From Microbacterium mitrae (lineage in GTDB: Bacteria > Actinomycetota > Actinomycetes > Actinomycetales > Microbacteriaceae), in contig NZ_VRSW01000001.1 of the NCBI RefSeq assembly GCF_008017445.1, positions 62,001 through 126,000 on the forward strand: a DNA stretch of 64,000 nucleotides. The letters are read 5' to 3'. The notes under the pieces are model-generated. The model ran no database searches. It saw nothing but the letters and a program-made list of their open reading frames with translations, and was not told the origin of the DNA. Of the stretch, positions 53,668-63,548 are shown piece by piece (position 1 is the stretch's first letter; every line of letters begins with the position of its first letter). The translations under genes and the position numbers were made by a program.

Positions 53668-56328
53668 ATGAAGACCGCGGAAATCGCACAGCGTTACCTG
53701 GACTACTTCAAGAAGAACGACCACACCATCGTGCCTTCGGCATCGCTGGTCAGCGATGACCCGTCGATTCTGTTCACGATCGCCGGCATGGTTCCGTTCA
53801 TTCCCTACCTCACCGGAGTGGTTCCGGCGCCCTTCTTGCGCGCGGCCGACGTGCAAAAGTGCATCCGCACCAACGACATTGAAGAGGTCGGCAAGACCGC
53901 ACGTCACGGTACGTTCTTCCAGATGCTCGGCAACTGGTCATTCGGCGACTACTTCAAAGAAGACGCCATCCGCATGGCGTGGGGTCTACTGACGACCTCA
54001 GAAGCCGACGGCGGTCTGGGATTCAGCCCCGACGACCTCTGGGTCACCGTCTTCGAGTCTGACGACGAGGCAGCAGAGCTCTGGCAGAAGGTCGCAGGCC
54101 TCCCGGCTGAACGAATTCAGCGTCTGGGTGCAGAAGACAACTATTGGCACACCGGCCAGCCCGGCCCCGCCGGCCCCTGCTCCGAAATCTACTTCGACCG
54201 CGGCCCGGCCTACGGCCAAGACGGCGGACCGGCGGTTGACGACAACCGCTTCTTGGAGATCTGGAACCTCGTGTTCATGCAGGATCTGATCGCCAACGTG
54301 CGCTCGAAAGTTGACTTCGACATCGTCGGTGAGTTGCCCAACAAGAACATCGACACCGGCATGGGTCTGGAACGTGTTGCCTTCATCAAGCAAAACGTCG
54401 AGAACATGTACGAGATCGACCAGGTTCGCCCGGTATTGGACAAGGCTGTTGAGCTGTCGGGTCGCGCGTATGGCGAGAATGCCGAAGACGACGTTCGATT
54501 CCGCGTTATCGCTGACCACGTGCGCAGTGCCATGATGCTGCTGAGCGACGGCGTCACGCCCTCCAACGAGGGTCGCGGCTACATTCTTCGCCGCCTGATG
54601 CGTCGCACCATCCGCTCGATGCGCCTGCTCGGCGTTGACGGCCCCACCTTCCTTGAGCTGTTCACCGCTTCACGCGACGCGATGAAAGACAGCTACCCGA
54701 TTCTGCTCACCGACTGGGCACGAATCGAGCGCTACGCACTCGGCGAAGAAGAAACCTTCTTGCGCACGCTGGTCGCTGGTTCCGCGATCCTGGATGAGGC
54801 GATTGACGTTGCCAAGAAGGCGGGCACAACGACGCTGGCCGGCCCCGAGGCCTTCCTGCTTCACGACACGTACGGCTTCCCGATTGACCTGACGCTGGAG
54901 ATCGCAGAAGAGGCTGGCGTTTCTGTTGACCGTGCGGCTTTTGACGAGCTCATGCTGGCGCAGCGTACGCGTGCCAAGGCCGACGCCAAGTCGCGCAAGC
55001 GTCAGATCGCCGATCTCACCGTTTACTCGGAGTTCCGCTCGCTCGGTGAGACCACGTTTACCGGCTACACCGACCTAGAGACCTCGTCTCGCGTGCTCGG
55101 CATTCTCGTTGACGGGTTGCCCGTCACGGTTGCCCGTGCCGGCGAGATTGCCGAAGTGATTTTGGCCGAGACCGCGCTGTATGCCGAGTCTGGTGGCCAG
55201 GTTGCCGACAAGGGAACGATTGTTGGCGACGGGTTTGAGCTTGACGTCATTGACGTGCAAAAGCCGGTTCCTGGGCTCATCAGCCACACGGTTGAGGTGC
55301 TAACGGGTGAAGTCACGATTGACGCGCCCGCGACGACCGTCGTTGACGCCGCAAATCGTCGCGCCGCTCAGCAGGCACACTCCGCAACCCACCTGGTGCA
55401 CGCCGCGTTGCGCGACACACTCGGCAAGACGGCAACGCAGTCTGGCTCGCTCAACCGTGCTGGTTACATGCGTTTCGACTTCGCGTGGAACCAGGCGCTG
55501 AGTGCCGAGACGAAGACCGAGATCGAAGAGATCACCAACAACGCGGTGCAAGACAACCTTGAGGTCACCACCCGCATCATGTCGCTGGACGATGCCAAGG
55601 CTGCTGGCGCCATGGCGCTCTTTGGCGAGAAGTACGGTTCCACGGTGCGCATGGTCGACATCGGCGGCCCGTGGTCGCGCGAGTTGTGCGCCGGCACGCA
55701 CGTGTCATCGTCGGCGGAAATCGGTCTGGTCAGCGTGATCGGCGAGGCATCTGTTGGCGCCTCAAACCGCCGCATCGAGGCGCTGGTCGGTCAAGATGCC
55801 TTCCGGGAGCTTGCGGCAGAACGTGCCCTCGTGCACGAGCTGACGGCGTCTCTCAAGACTCCGCGTGACCAGCTGGCTGCCCGCATCGCCGAGCTCAGCG
55901 CCAACCTCAAATCGGCAGAAAAGAAGATTGCCGCGTTTGAATCGCGCGCGCTTGCCGACCGCGTGCCGAACCTCGTGAACAGCGCCACGACCCGCGACGG
56001 CTGGACGATTGTTGCCGAAAACCTCGGAACCGTGGGCTCGGCTGACGATGTGCGCGCGCTCGTGACGCAGGTGCGCGAGCGACTGTCATCGCAGCAGGCT
56101 GTTGTTGCACTCGCAGGTGTTGCGGGGGATCGCCCCGTGATCGTTGTAGCAACCACTCAGACTGCCCGCGACGCCGGAGCTCAGGCGGGCGCGCTCGTCA
56201 AGATTGCCTCCGGCGTGCTCGGCGGCGGTGGCGGCGGAAAGCCCGATATGGCACAGGGCGGCGGAACAGACGTTCACGCCATTGCCGCGGCGCTTGAGGC
56301 TGTCACGCGTGCCGTAGGGGCCGCGTGA
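53668..56328 (+). CDS. alaS: alanyl-tRNA synthetase
   Basis: An 886-residue synthetase. Class II core at the N-terminus (F-T-I-A-G-M-V-P-F, R-H-G-T-F-F-Q-M-L-G-N-W-S-F-G-D-Y-F-K), editing domain with H-S-A-T-H and C-A-G-T-H, and the C-Ala region (D-V-R-A-L-V, G-G-G-G-G-K-P-D-M-A-Q-G-G-G). Length is typical. AAGGA lies 15 bases before the ATG, farther than normal. It is the first gene of a tightly packed run through nusB; ruvX overlaps its end (GTGA). Confidence 0.97.
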   Translation: MKTAEIAQRYLDYFKKNDHTIVPSASLVSDDPSILFTIAGMVPFIPYLTGVVPAPFLRAADVQKCIRTNDIEEVGKTARHGTFFQMLGNWSFGDYFKEDAIRMAWGLLTTSEADGGLGFSPDDLWVTVFESDDEAAELWQKVAGLPAERIQRLGAEDNYWHTGQPGPAGPCSEIYFDRGPAYGQDGGPAVDDNRFLEIWNLVFMQDLIANVRSKVDFDIVGELPNKNIDTGMGLERVAFIKQNVENMYEIDQVRPVLDKAVELSGRAYGENAEDDVRFRVIADHVRSAMMLLSDGVTPSNEGRGYILRRLMRRTIRSMRLLGVDGPTFLELFTASRDAMKDSYPILLTDWARIERYALGEEETFLRTLVAGSAILDEAIDVAKKAGTTTLAGPEAFLLHDTYGFPIDLTLEIAEEAGVSVDRAAFDELMLAQRTRAKADAKSRKRQIADLTVYSEFRSLGETTFTGYTDLETSSRVLGILVDGLPVTVARAGEIAEVILAETALYAESGGQVADKGTIVGDGFELDVIDVQKPVPGLISHTVEVLTGEVTIDAPATTVVDAANRRAAQQAHSATHLVHAALRDTLGKTATQSGSLNRAGYMRFDFAWNQALSAETKTEIEEITNNAVQDNLEVTTRIMSLDDAKAAGAMALFGEKYGSTVRMVDIGGPWSRELCAGTHVSSSAEIGLVSVIGEASVGASNRRIEALVGQDAFRELAAERALVHELTASLKTPRDQLAARIAELSANLKSAEKKIAAFESRALADRVPNLVNSATTRDGWTIVAENLGTVGSADDVRALVTQVRERLSSQQAVVALAGVAGDRPVIVVATTQTARDAGAQAGALVKIASGVLGGGGGGKPDMAQGGGTDVHAIAAALEAVTRAVGAA

Positions 56329-56801
56329 GCGAATTTCGGCGTGGCACCCGCATCGGTATCGATGTGGGTAAAGCGCGCGTCGGGGTCGCGAAATGCGACC
56401 CCGACGGCCTGCTGGCAACCCCCGTGGAGACGGTGGTGCGCGATGAGAATGCGGTCAGCCGGGTTCTCGCCATCGCAGACGACTACAGCACGTTGGAGTT
56501 CGTCATCGGGTTGCCGATGAATCTGCGAGGCGAGGAGACGCCCTCCACGGCTGACGCCCGGGCTTTCGCCACAGCGCTCGCTTCCCGCACCTCAGCGCCG
56601 GTCCGCATGGTCGATGAACGGCTCAGCACGGTTACCGCGCACTCCGCGCTTCGTGCCTCCGGCCGAAACCAAAAAAACTCCCGTAACATTGTCGATCAGG
56701 TCGCGGCCGTGGTGATTCTGCAGCACGCCATCGACACCGAAAAGCGTTCAGGAGCCGCCCCTGGGTTTCTGATTTCCCCCGAATCGGAGCCTGCATCATG
56801 A
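56325..56801 (+). CDS. ruvX: YqgF/RuvX-family putative Holliday junction resolvase
   Basis: A 158-residue RNase H-fold protein: G-I-D-V-G-K-A-R-V-G-V-A at the N-terminus (catalytic Asp), F-V-I-G-L-P-M-N-L-R-G near 63-73, and D-E-R-L-S-T-V-T-A and V-D-Q-V-A-A-V-V-I-L-Q downstream. Members act in 16S rRNA 5' maturation or as resolvases. The GTG start overlaps the alaS stop. Confidence 0.92.
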   Translation: MSEFRRGTRIGIDVGKARVGVAKCDPDGLLATPVETVVRDENAVSRVLAIADDYSTLEFVIGLPMNLRGEETPSTADARAFATALASRTSAPVRMVDERLSTVTAHSALRASGRNQKNSRNIVDQVAAVVILQHAIDTEKRSGAAPGFLISPESEPAS

Positions 56802-58261
56802 CGACTCCCACCAACGACGATCAGCCGCGCCCGCTGTCACGCCGCGAGATGCGTGAAGCCGCCGCCCAGCAGAACTCGCCCGCAACAGCCGAGACAGCGC
56901 AGCCAACCCCCACCGAGGCCGCGCCCGCAGCGGCCGCCGTGGTTCCTCCCGCAGCCGACACCGTGGTTCCGCCCGCAGACGGCACCGTGGTTCCGCCCGC
57001 CGAGGTCGACGTCGATCTCGCGCGTGAAGCCGCCGAACTTTTTCCGCGCCGGTCTGATGTCGCCTCCTTTGCGATGCGAACCGGTTCGGTACCCACCAAC
57101 GCCAATGACGACGTTACCCCGGAGCAAACGTTGACCGATATTTTCGATGACGCTCACGCTGTTCGACCGAAGAAGAAGCGGGCGGGCTGCATTGTTGCGC
57201 TCGTCGTTGTGCTGGCGATTCTCGGTGGCCTGACGGCCGGCGGCGTTTGGGTGTGGAACACCTATGGCGAGAAGATCCAAGAATTCCTCGGCACCGGCGA
57301 GTCCAAAGACTACGAAGCGGGCCTGGCCGAGGGCGAAGTGATGTTCACTATTCACCCCGGTGATGGCGGGTTGCAGATTTCGTACGCCCTCTTTGAGGCG
57401 GGCGTGACGAAGTCCGACGAGATCTTCTACGACTGGCTGCGTGAAAACCCACCGACTCCGACGTTCTACCCCGGCACCTACCAATTGCAGGAGAAGATGA
57501 CGGCGGCGGCGGCAGCCGCGGTGCTGGGCGACGTCAACAACAAGGTGTCAAACGCCGTGCTGCTGCGTGAAGGGGAGACTCTGCAGACGATTCTGCCGAC
57601 GATTTCCGAGTCGCTTCAGATCCCGATCGAAGATCTGGAGGCCGCCGCGGCTGACCCCGCAGCATATGGCATTCCGGCTGCCAGCCTTGAGGGCTGGCTC
57701 TTTCCCGCCACGTACGACTTCAATGAAAGCGCGACGGCAACGGACGTCATTGCCACGATGGTGAACCGCACTATCGAGTCGCTTGATCAGGCGGGTGTGC
57801 CGGTTGATGACCGCCAGCGCATCCTCACGGTTGCTGCCATCATCCAGCGTGAAGCGGGAGCCGGAGACATGGGCAAGGTGGCGCAGGTCATTTACAACCG
57901 CCTGGGACCCGACAACGTCGAAACCTACGGTCTGCTGCAGATGGACTCCACCGTCGCGTATGGTGTCGGCAAGCTCCATGACGGTGTCGTCGCCACCACC
58001 GACGAAGATCGCGCCAACGACAACCCGTACAACACATACCTGCACCCGGGACTACCCGCCGGCCCCATCGCAAACGCCGGTGATGAAGCCATCGACGCCG
58101 CAATGCACCCGGAGCCCGGTCCCTGGTTCTACTTCGTCACCGTTAACCTCGACACGGGCGAAACGATCTTCTCCGAGACGTATGCGCAACAGCTGGAGGC
58201 TGAAAAGCTCTGGCACCAGTGGTGTGAAGACCACCCAGACTCGGGATGCTATTCGTCATGA
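56798..58261 (+). CDS. mltG: endolytic murein transglycosylase MltG
   Basis: A 487-residue single-pass protein. The cytosolic N-terminus (about 1-125) is Ala/Pro-rich with a V-V-P-P-A repeat; a membrane segment follows at about 131-153; the YceG domain contains E-G-E-T-L-Q-T-I (LysM-like), G-W-L-F-P-A-T-Y, the catalytic Glu in I-I-Q-R-E-A-G, Q-V-I-Y-N-R-L and the terminal N-P-Y-N-T-Y. It cleaves nascent glycan strands and so ends peptidoglycan polymerisation. Overlaps both neighbours by ATGA. Confidence 0.93.
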   Translation: MTTPTNDDQPRPLSRREMREAAAQQNSPATAETAQPTPTEAAPAAAAVVPPAADTVVPPADGTVVPPAEVDVDLAREAAELFPRRSDVASFAMRTGSVPTNANDDVTPEQTLTDIFDDAHAVRPKKKRAGCIVALVVVLAILGGLTAGGVWVWNTYGEKIQEFLGTGESKDYEAGLAEGEVMFTIHPGDGGLQISYALFEAGVTKSDEIFYDWLRENPPTPTFYPGTYQLQEKMTAAAAAAVLGDVNNKVSNAVLLREGETLQTILPTISESLQIPIEDLEAAAADPAAYGIPAASLEGWLFPATYDFNESATATDVIATMVNRTIESLDQAGVPVDDRQRILTVAAIIQREAGAGDMGKVAQVIYNRLGPDNVETYGLLQMDSTVAYGVGKLHDGVVATTDEDRANDNPYNTYLHPGLPAGPIANAGDEAIDAAMHPEPGPWFYFVTVNLDTGETIFSETYAQQLEAEKLWHQWCEDHPDSGCYSS

Positions 58262-59088
58262 CCTCGCTGCAGGTCTGGGGAGACCCCATCGAGCACAGCC
58301 GCTCACCGCGCCTTCACACGGCGGCGTACGCTGCGCTCGGGCTGGATTGGTCATACACTCGCCGACAAGTGAGCGCCGACCAATTTGCCAGCGAATTTGC
58401 GAGCCTTGATTCGTCGTATCGCGGACTCTCGCTCACCATGCCGCTGAAAGAGTCTGCGTACGCTGCGGCCTCCTGGTGTGATGAGCGCGCAGAACGTACC
58501 GGAGCCGTCAACACGCTGTTGCTGAGCAAGGGCGCCGTGCGCGGATACAACACCGATGTCGGCGGGTTTCTCGGCGCCCTGCGCGAAAACGGCGTTTCCA
58601 ACCTCACCAGCGCACGTATTGTCGGCGCCGGAGCAACCGCGGCGAGCGCCCTGGTGGCTCTTGCCGAGGCGGGGGCCGAGCGGGTGGAAGTTATCGCTCG
58701 CACGCCCGAAAAGGCGATGCCGTTGCTCGATGCCGCCGCGCGCCTCGGCATCACGGCCACGGCAATCGCGATCGACGACGTCACCCGGTTCAGTACCGTT
58801 GACGCCACGATTGCAACGCTGCCGGGCGGAACCACGGTGTCAGAGGTCAGCGCTGCGCGAATCGCCGAGACGGGGGGAGTGTTGCTCGATGCCGTCTACG
58901 CGCCGTGGCCAACGCAACTTGCCGACGCTTTTGGTTCCGCCGGTCTGAAAGCAGCGTCGGGCGAACTCATGCTGCTGCATCAGGCGGTGCTCCAGGTGCG
59001 GGTATTCGTTAACGAAGATGTGCACGCCCCGCTGCCGAACGAAGACGTCATCGTGGCGGCGATGCGTGCCGCGCTCATGGGAGACTAG
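58258..59088 (+). CDS. aroE: shikimate dehydrogenase
   Basis: A 276-residue NADPH-dependent enzyme reducing 3-dehydroshikimate to shikimate. Shikimate-binding S-R-S-P (about 14-17), catalytic Lys in T-M-P-L-K-E near 65, N-T-D-V-G-G-F, and the nucleotide fold G-A-G-A-T-A-A are visible. ATG 58258 overlaps the mltG stop by ATGA; an upstream in-frame ATG at 58246 is less likely. Confidence 0.93.
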   Translation: MTSLQVWGDPIEHSRSPRLHTAAYAALGLDWSYTRRQVSADQFASEFASLDSSYRGLSLTMPLKESAYAAASWCDERAERTGAVNTLLLSKGAVRGYNTDVGGFLGALRENGVSNLTSARIVGAGATAASALVALAEAGAERVEVIARTPEKAMPLLDAAARLGITATAIAIDDVTRFSTVDATIATLPGGTTVSEVSAARIAETGGVLLDAVYAPWPTQLADAFGSAGLKAASGELMLLHQAVLQVRVFVNEDVHAPLPNEDVIVAAMRAALMGD

Positions 59089-59092
59089 AACA

Positions 59093-60304
59093 ATGCTTCG
59101 TGTTCTGACCGCAGGTGAATCTCACGGCCCCGAGCTCATTGCCATCATGGAGGGTCTGCCCGCGGGCGTTCCCATCGCGATGGACACGATTCGCGCTGAC
59201 CTGGCGCGTCGCAAGCTCGGTTATGGCCGCGGCTCGCGCATGAAGTTCGAAGAAGACGAACTCACCATCTCCAGCGGCGTGCGTCACGGCTCAAGCCTGG
59301 GCAGCCCCATTGCGATTCGCATTGGCAACACTGAATGGCCGAAGTGGCGCGAAGTGATGAGCGCCGAGCCTGTTGAGGCGACCGATCTTTCTCGCGGTCG
59401 TGGCGCCGCCCTCACGCGCCCGCGCCCCGGGCACGCTGATCTCGTTGGCATGCAGAAGTACGATTTCGACGAGGCGCGACCGATTCTGGAACGCGCAAGC
59501 GCCCGAGAAACCGCGGCTCGCGTCGCGCTTGGCGCCATCGCCCGCTCCTTTCTCAGCGAGCTGGGCATTGGCCTAGTGAGCCACACGCTGTCGATGGGTC
59601 CGGTTCGCGTGCCAGAGGACATGCCGCTGCCGACCCCCGCCGATGTCGCCGCGCTCGACGCCGATCTGCTGCGATGCTTTGACCCCGCCACGAGCGAAGC
59701 CATGGTTGTCGAGGTCGATGACGCCCGTAAGTCTGGCGACACCGTCGGCGGCATTGTCGAGGTACTCGCCTACGGTCTGCCGCCCGGGCTCGGATCGCAC
59801 GTGCAGTGGGACCGCCGTCTTGACGCGAAGCTTGCGCAAGCGCTGATGAGCATTCAGGCGATTAAGGCGGTCGAGGTCGGTGATGGTTTTGAGACCACGC
59901 GCCGACGCGGTTCTGCCGCGCACGACGAGCTTCACCTGTCGGATGGAACCATCACGCGTTCGTCGGACCGCGCTGGCGGTATCGAGGGTGGCATGTCGAC
60001 GGGCACGCTGTTGCGGGTACGCGCCGGCATGAAGCCGATCGCGACGGTTCCGCATGCGCTACGAACCATTGATGTGGCAACGGGTGAAGAAGCAACCGCG
60101 CACCACCAGCGCTCAGATATCAGTGCCGTCCCAGCGGCGGGCGTCGTCGCCGAGGCGATGGTCGCGATTACCCTCGTCGACGTGATTCTGGAAAAGTTTG
60201 GCGGCGATTCGTTGGGGGAGACGCGGCGCAACATTGCCAGCTACCTCGATCACATTCCCGAGACGCTGAAGACGGCAGACGCGAGCGACGCGTCGCTGGC
60301 ATGA
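59093..60304 (+). CDS. aroC: chorismate synthase
   Basis: A 403-residue FMN-dependent enzyme making chorismate from 5-enolpyruvylshikimate 3-phosphate. Motifs: G-E-S-H-G-P near the N-terminus, [18 protein letters not shown] and [13 protein letters not shown] 59093 is the normal family start; the longer frame from 59018 lies inside aroE. Four bases separate it from aroE, and aroK overlaps its end. Confidence 0.97.
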   Translation: MLRVLTAGESHGPELIAIMEGLPAGVPIAMDTIRADLARRKLGYGRGSRMKFEEDELTISSGVRHGSSLGSPIAIRIGNTEWPKWREVMSAEPVEATDLSRGRGAALTRPRPGHADLVGMQKYDFDEARPILERASARETAARVALGAIARSFLSELGIGLVSHTLSMGPVRVPEDMPLPTPADVAALDADLLRCFDPATSEAMVVEVDDARKSGDTVGGIVEVLAYGLPPGLGSHVQWDRRLDAKLAQALMSIQAIKAVEVGDGFETTRRRGSAAHDELHLSDGTITRSSDRAGGIEGGMSTGTLLRVRAGMKPIATVPHALRTIDVATGEEATAHHQRSDISAVPAAGVVAEAMVAITLVDVILEKFGGDSLGETRRNIASYLDHIPETLKTADASDASLA

Positions 60305-60819
60305 CGACGCGCGCGGTCGTGCTGATCGGCCCGATGGGTGTTGGTAAGTCCAGCATCGGTCGAAAGCTCGCCAAAACGCTGTCGCGCACGTTTTTAGACA
60401 CCGACAGCGTGATTGCTCGCGAGCATGGCCCGATTCCGCAGATCTTTGCGCAGCACGGTGAGGCCTATTTTCGCGAGGTGGAGCGCGAGGCCGTGGCTCG
60501 AGCCGTCGCAGACGGCGGCGTTGTCGCCCTCGGTGGCGGCGCGGTGCTGAACGAGAGCACGCGCGAGCTGCTGCGCGAGCACCGTGTCGTGTTGCTGGAT
60601 GTCTCTGAGGCGGTTGTCGCCGGACGCATCGGCCACGGCGAGGGGCGGCCACTGCTGTCCGGCGTGGATGAAGATCCGATGATCAGGTGGAAGCGCATTC
60701 GAGCGGAGCGCTGGCCGGTTTACGAGTCGCTCGCCGATGTGACGTTTGATACGTCGCGCGGCCACATTGCTTATGTTGTATCGGCTATCGCCGAGTGGGT
60801 TCAGGAGGAAGAACAATGA
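60301..60819 (+). CDS. aroK: shikimate kinase
   Basis: A 172-residue P-loop kinase. Walker [10 protein letters not shown], shikimate-binding D-T-D near residue 34, L-G-G-G-A-V and R-P-L-L in the lid. It phosphorylates shikimate with ATP. Overlaps aroC and aroB by ATGA on both sides. Confidence 0.95.
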   Translation: MTTRAVVLIGPMGVGKSSIGRKLAKTLSRTFLDTDSVIAREHGPIPQIFAQHGEAYFREVEREAVARAVADGGVVALGGGAVLNESTRELLREHRVVLLDVSEAVVAGRIGHGEGRPLLSGVDEDPMIRWKRIRAERWPVYESLADVTFDTSRGHIAYVVSAIAEWVQEEEQ

Positions 60820-61892
60820 GTGAGATCACCACGATCTCTGTGGCGGGCACGCCCGGCTACGACATCACGGTCGGCAATGGCGTCATCTCCCAGCTGGGTG
60901 AGGCGCTACCCGCGGGCGCGAAGAAGGTTCTCATCGTGCACACCGCCACCGTGGGCGCCGAAGCCGAAAAGTTGCGCGCACAATTGTCGGCCGACCGTGA
61001 GGTGCTACTCGCCGAGATTCCCGACGCCGAGCAGGGAAAGCGCATCGAGGTGGCCGCGTTCTGCTGGCAGATTCTCGGCCAGTCTGACTTCACCCGCTCC
61101 GACGCGATCGTAGGTTTCGGCGGCGGCGCAACCACCGACGTCGCCGGCTTCGTCGCGGCAACCTGGCTGCGCGGCATCGCCGTTGTGCAGGTTCCCACCA
61201 CCGTGCTGGGCATGGTCGATGCTGCCGTCGGCGGCAAGACCGGGCTCAACACCAACGAGGGTAAGAACCTGGTTGGCGCGTTTTGGGAGCCAACCGCGGT
61301 CATCTGCGACCTCAACTACCTCACCACGCTCTCGCAAAATGAGGCGACGGCGGGCTTCGCCGAGGTGGTCAAGGCGGGCTTTATCGCTTACCCCGAGATT
61401 CTCGATCTGATTGAGGCCGACCCCACGCGGGCCACCGATGTCACGTCGGCAGAATTCCGTCGCTGCATTGAGCTCGCGATTCAGATGAAGGCCGACATTG
61501 TCGGCGAAGACTTTCGCGAGGCAGGCAAGCGCGAATTTCTGAACTACGGCCACACCCTGGGCCACGCGATCGAACACTCGGAGCGCTACAAGTGGCGTCA
61601 CGGCGCCGCCGTCTCAATCGGCATGATGTACGTTGCCGAGCTTTCGCGCCTGGCAGGCCGACTCAGTGACGAGGCCGTCGACCGCCACCGCTCGATTCTC
61701 GAGTCGCTCGGGCTGCCGACAACCTACCGCGGCGGCGCGTGGAGCGCTCTGCTTGCCACGATGCAACGAGACAAGAAGTCGCGAGGCGGCATGCTGCGCT
61801 TCATTGTGCTCGACGAGATCGGTCGGCCCGCTGTCATGCAGGCGCCCGATGAGTCGCTGCTATTTGCCGCCTACCAAGAGATCGCCGAGTAG
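60816..61892 (+). CDS. aroB: 3-dehydroquinate synthase
   Basis: A 358-residue NAD- and metal-dependent cyclase converting DAHP to 3-dehydroquinate. G-G-G-A-T-T-D-V-A-G, V-G-G-K-T-G-L-N and N-Y-G-H-T-L-G-H-A-I-E (zinc ligands) are conserved. ATG 60816 overlaps the aroK stop and has AGGAGGA upstream. Confidence 0.97.
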   Translation: MSEITTISVAGTPGYDITVGNGVISQLGEALPAGAKKVLIVHTATVGAEAEKLRAQLSADREVLLAEIPDAEQGKRIEVAAFCWQILGQSDFTRSDAIVGFGGGATTDVAGFVAATWLRGIAVVQVPTTVLGMVDAAVGGKTGLNTNEGKNLVGAFWEPTAVICDLNYLTTLSQNEATAGFAEVVKAGFIAYPEILDLIEADPTRATDVTSAEFRRCIELAIQMKADIVGEDFREAGKREFLNYGHTLGHAIEHSERYKWRHGAAVSIGMMYVAELSRLAGRLSDEAVDRHRSILESLGLPTTYRGGAWSALLATMQRDKKSRGGMLRFIVLDEIGRPAVMQAPDESLLFAAYQEIAE

Positions 61893-61902
61893 TCGGCGCT
61901 GG

Positions 61903-61908
61903 TAGCCT
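61903..61908 (+). promoter_or_regulatory. -10 element, leaderless start of aroQ
   Basis: TAGCCT, six bases, ATG 61915, in the 22-base gap after aroB. Confidence 0.45.
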
Positions 61909-61914
61909 CCGATC

Positions 61915-62361
61915 ATGAGCAGCGCCACAATCCTTCTCGTCAACGGGCCGAACCTCAACCTGCTGGGCGTGCGCGAGCCGGAGGTCTACGGAACCACGAC
62001 GCTGGCCGACGTTGAAGCCCTCGTGCAGCGGGTTGCTGCTGAGGCTGGCTACGCGGTGCGTGCGATCCAAAGCAACCACGAGGGTGTCCTGATTGACGCG
62101 ATTCACGACGCCCGCACCACGTGTGCCGGCATTGTCATCAATCCGGGTGGGCTGACTCACACCTCCGTCGTGCTGCGCGACGCACTCACCGGCGTATCGC
62201 TGCCCTTCGCTGAGGTGCACATTTCTGACGTTTACGAGCGTGAGTCGTTCCGCCATCACTCCTATCTCACCGACGTTGCCGCCGTGCATGTGGTGGGCGA
62301 GGGTATCGACGGCTACGCACGCGCGACGCGCGAACTCATCGAGTACATCAACGCCCACTGA
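61915..62361 (+). CDS. aroQ: type II 3-dehydroquinate dehydratase
   Basis: A 148-residue enzyme. G-P-N-L-N-L-L-G at the N-terminus, V-Y-G with the catalytic Tyr, [16 protein letters not shown] and the catalytic His in E-V-H-I-S-D-V. It dehydrates 3-dehydroquinate, between the AroB and AroE steps. The family forms dodecamers. It has its own predicted leaderless start although it follows aroB closely. Confidence 0.96.
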   Translation: MSSATILLVNGPNLNLLGVREPEVYGTTTLADVEALVQRVAAEAGYAVRAIQSNHEGVLIDAIHDARTTCAGIVINPGGLTHTSVVLRDALTGVSLPFAEVHISDVYERESFRHHSYLTDVAAVHVVGEGIDGYARATRELIEYINAH

Positions 62362-62450
62362 CGCGCTCAAACAGCGCTCAGGCACAATCACGTAGACTGT
62401 TTGGCTGGACGCATTCGTCCACCAACCTCACGAACGGACATACATTCCTT

Positions 62451-63011
62451 ATGGCATCGACCGCAGACATCAAAAACGGTGTCGTCCTTTCGATCGACGG
62501 ACAGCTCTGGAGCGTTATTGAGTTCCAGCACGTGAAGCCTGGCAAGGGTGGCGCGTTTGTTCGCACGAAGCTGAAGAACGTCGTTTCGGGCAAGACCGTT
62601 GACCGCACCTACAACGCTGGCGCCAAGATCGAGATCGAGAACGTCGATCGCCGTGACTTCCAGTACCTCTACAACGATGGCGATGGCTTCGTCTTCATGG
62701 ACGTCGCAGACTACGACCAGCTCACCGTTCCGGCCGCGACCGTTGGCGACGCCGCCAACTTCCTGCTGGAAAACCAGATGGTCACCATCGCGCTCAACAA
62801 TGGCACCCCGCTGTACCTTGACCTGCCGGCGTCCGTCATTCTCGAAGTGACCTACACCGAGCCCGGTCTGCAGGGCGACCGCACATCTGCCGGCACCAAG
62901 CCTGCAACCGTTGAGACGGGCTACGAGATTCAGGTTCCGCTGTTCCTGGAGACCGGAACCAAGATCAAGGTTGACACTCGCACGGGCGAGTACCTGGGTC
63001 GCGAAAAGTAA
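62451..63011 (+). CDS. efp: elongation factor P
   Basis: A 186-residue translation factor that relieves stalling at polyproline. The three beta-barrel domains are normal; the loop reads K-P-G-K-G-G-A-F, whose Lys replaces the lysylated or rhamnosylated position, and actinobacterial EF-P of this loop type appears to work unmodified. A -10 TAGACT lies at 62393-62398. nusB starts one base after the stop codon. Confidence 0.96.
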   Translation: MASTADIKNGVVLSIDGQLWSVIEFQHVKPGKGGAFVRTKLKNVVSGKTVDRTYNAGAKIEIENVDRRDFQYLYNDGDGFVFMDVADYDQLTVPAATVGDAANFLLENQMVTIALNNGTPLYLDLPASVILEVTYTEPGLQGDRTSAGTKPATVETGYEIQVPLFLETGTKIKVDTRTGEYLGREK

Positions 63012-63012
63012 A

Positions 63013-63423
63013 TTGGGCGCTCGTACGAAGGCGCGCAAACGCGCGCTCGACATTCTGTATTCGGCCGACGTTCGCGGCGACGACATTGGCGTAACGCTTG
63101 CCGCCGAGGCGACGCGCGCTGCGGCTGAGCCCGCACGCGCTGCCTCCTGGCTGTACGCACGCGAAATCGTTGACGGCGTCATCGACCACCAGAGCGAAAT
63201 TGATGAGCAGATCGCGACGCACAGCCGCGACTGGAAGATTGAGCGCATGCCCGTCGTCGATCGTGCACTTTTGCGTATCGGCGTGTGGGAGATTCTCTTC
63301 AACGAGGAGATTCCGACCGCCGTCGCTATCGATGAAGCGGTTGATCTTGCCAAGGAGTTCTCCTCCGACGAGGCAGGTCCGTTCGTTCATGGCGTGCTGG
63401 CACGCATCGCACGCTCTTCGTAA
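63013..63423 (+). CDS. nusB: transcription antitermination protein NusB
   Basis: A 136-residue all-helical protein of the boxA-binding NusB-S10 complex, used in rRNA transcription. Landmarks: A-R-K-R-A-L-D-I-L-Y, D-R-A-L-L-R-I-G-V-W-E-I-L, A-I-D-E-A-V-D-L-A-K-E-F and F-V-H-G-V-L. The only sensible start is TTG 63013, one base after the efp stop; the upstream frame is a shadow of efp. Confidence 0.93.
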   Translation: MGARTKARKRALDILYSADVRGDDIGVTLAAEATRAAAEPARAASWLYAREIVDGVIDHQSEIDEQIATHSRDWKIERMPVVDRALLRIGVWEILFNEEIPTAVAIDEAVDLAKEFSSDEAGPFVHGVLARIARSS

Positions 63424-63435
63424 TCACGACGCTTC

Positions 63436-63476
63436 AACGCTGAGGCCCCGACCACTCGTCGGGGCCTCAGCGTTTT
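63436..63476 (+). terminator. terminator after nusB
   Basis: Perfect 17-bp stem (AACGCTGAGGCCCCGAC and its complement, loop CACTC) running into TTTT, 12 bases after the nusB stop. Confidence 0.93.
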
Positions 63477-63548
63477 GTCACGGCCGCATTCAGCGTGATC
63501 GCTGGGCGGCACGCGTAGACTCAATTCGTTCCACACAGGAGGTAGAAA

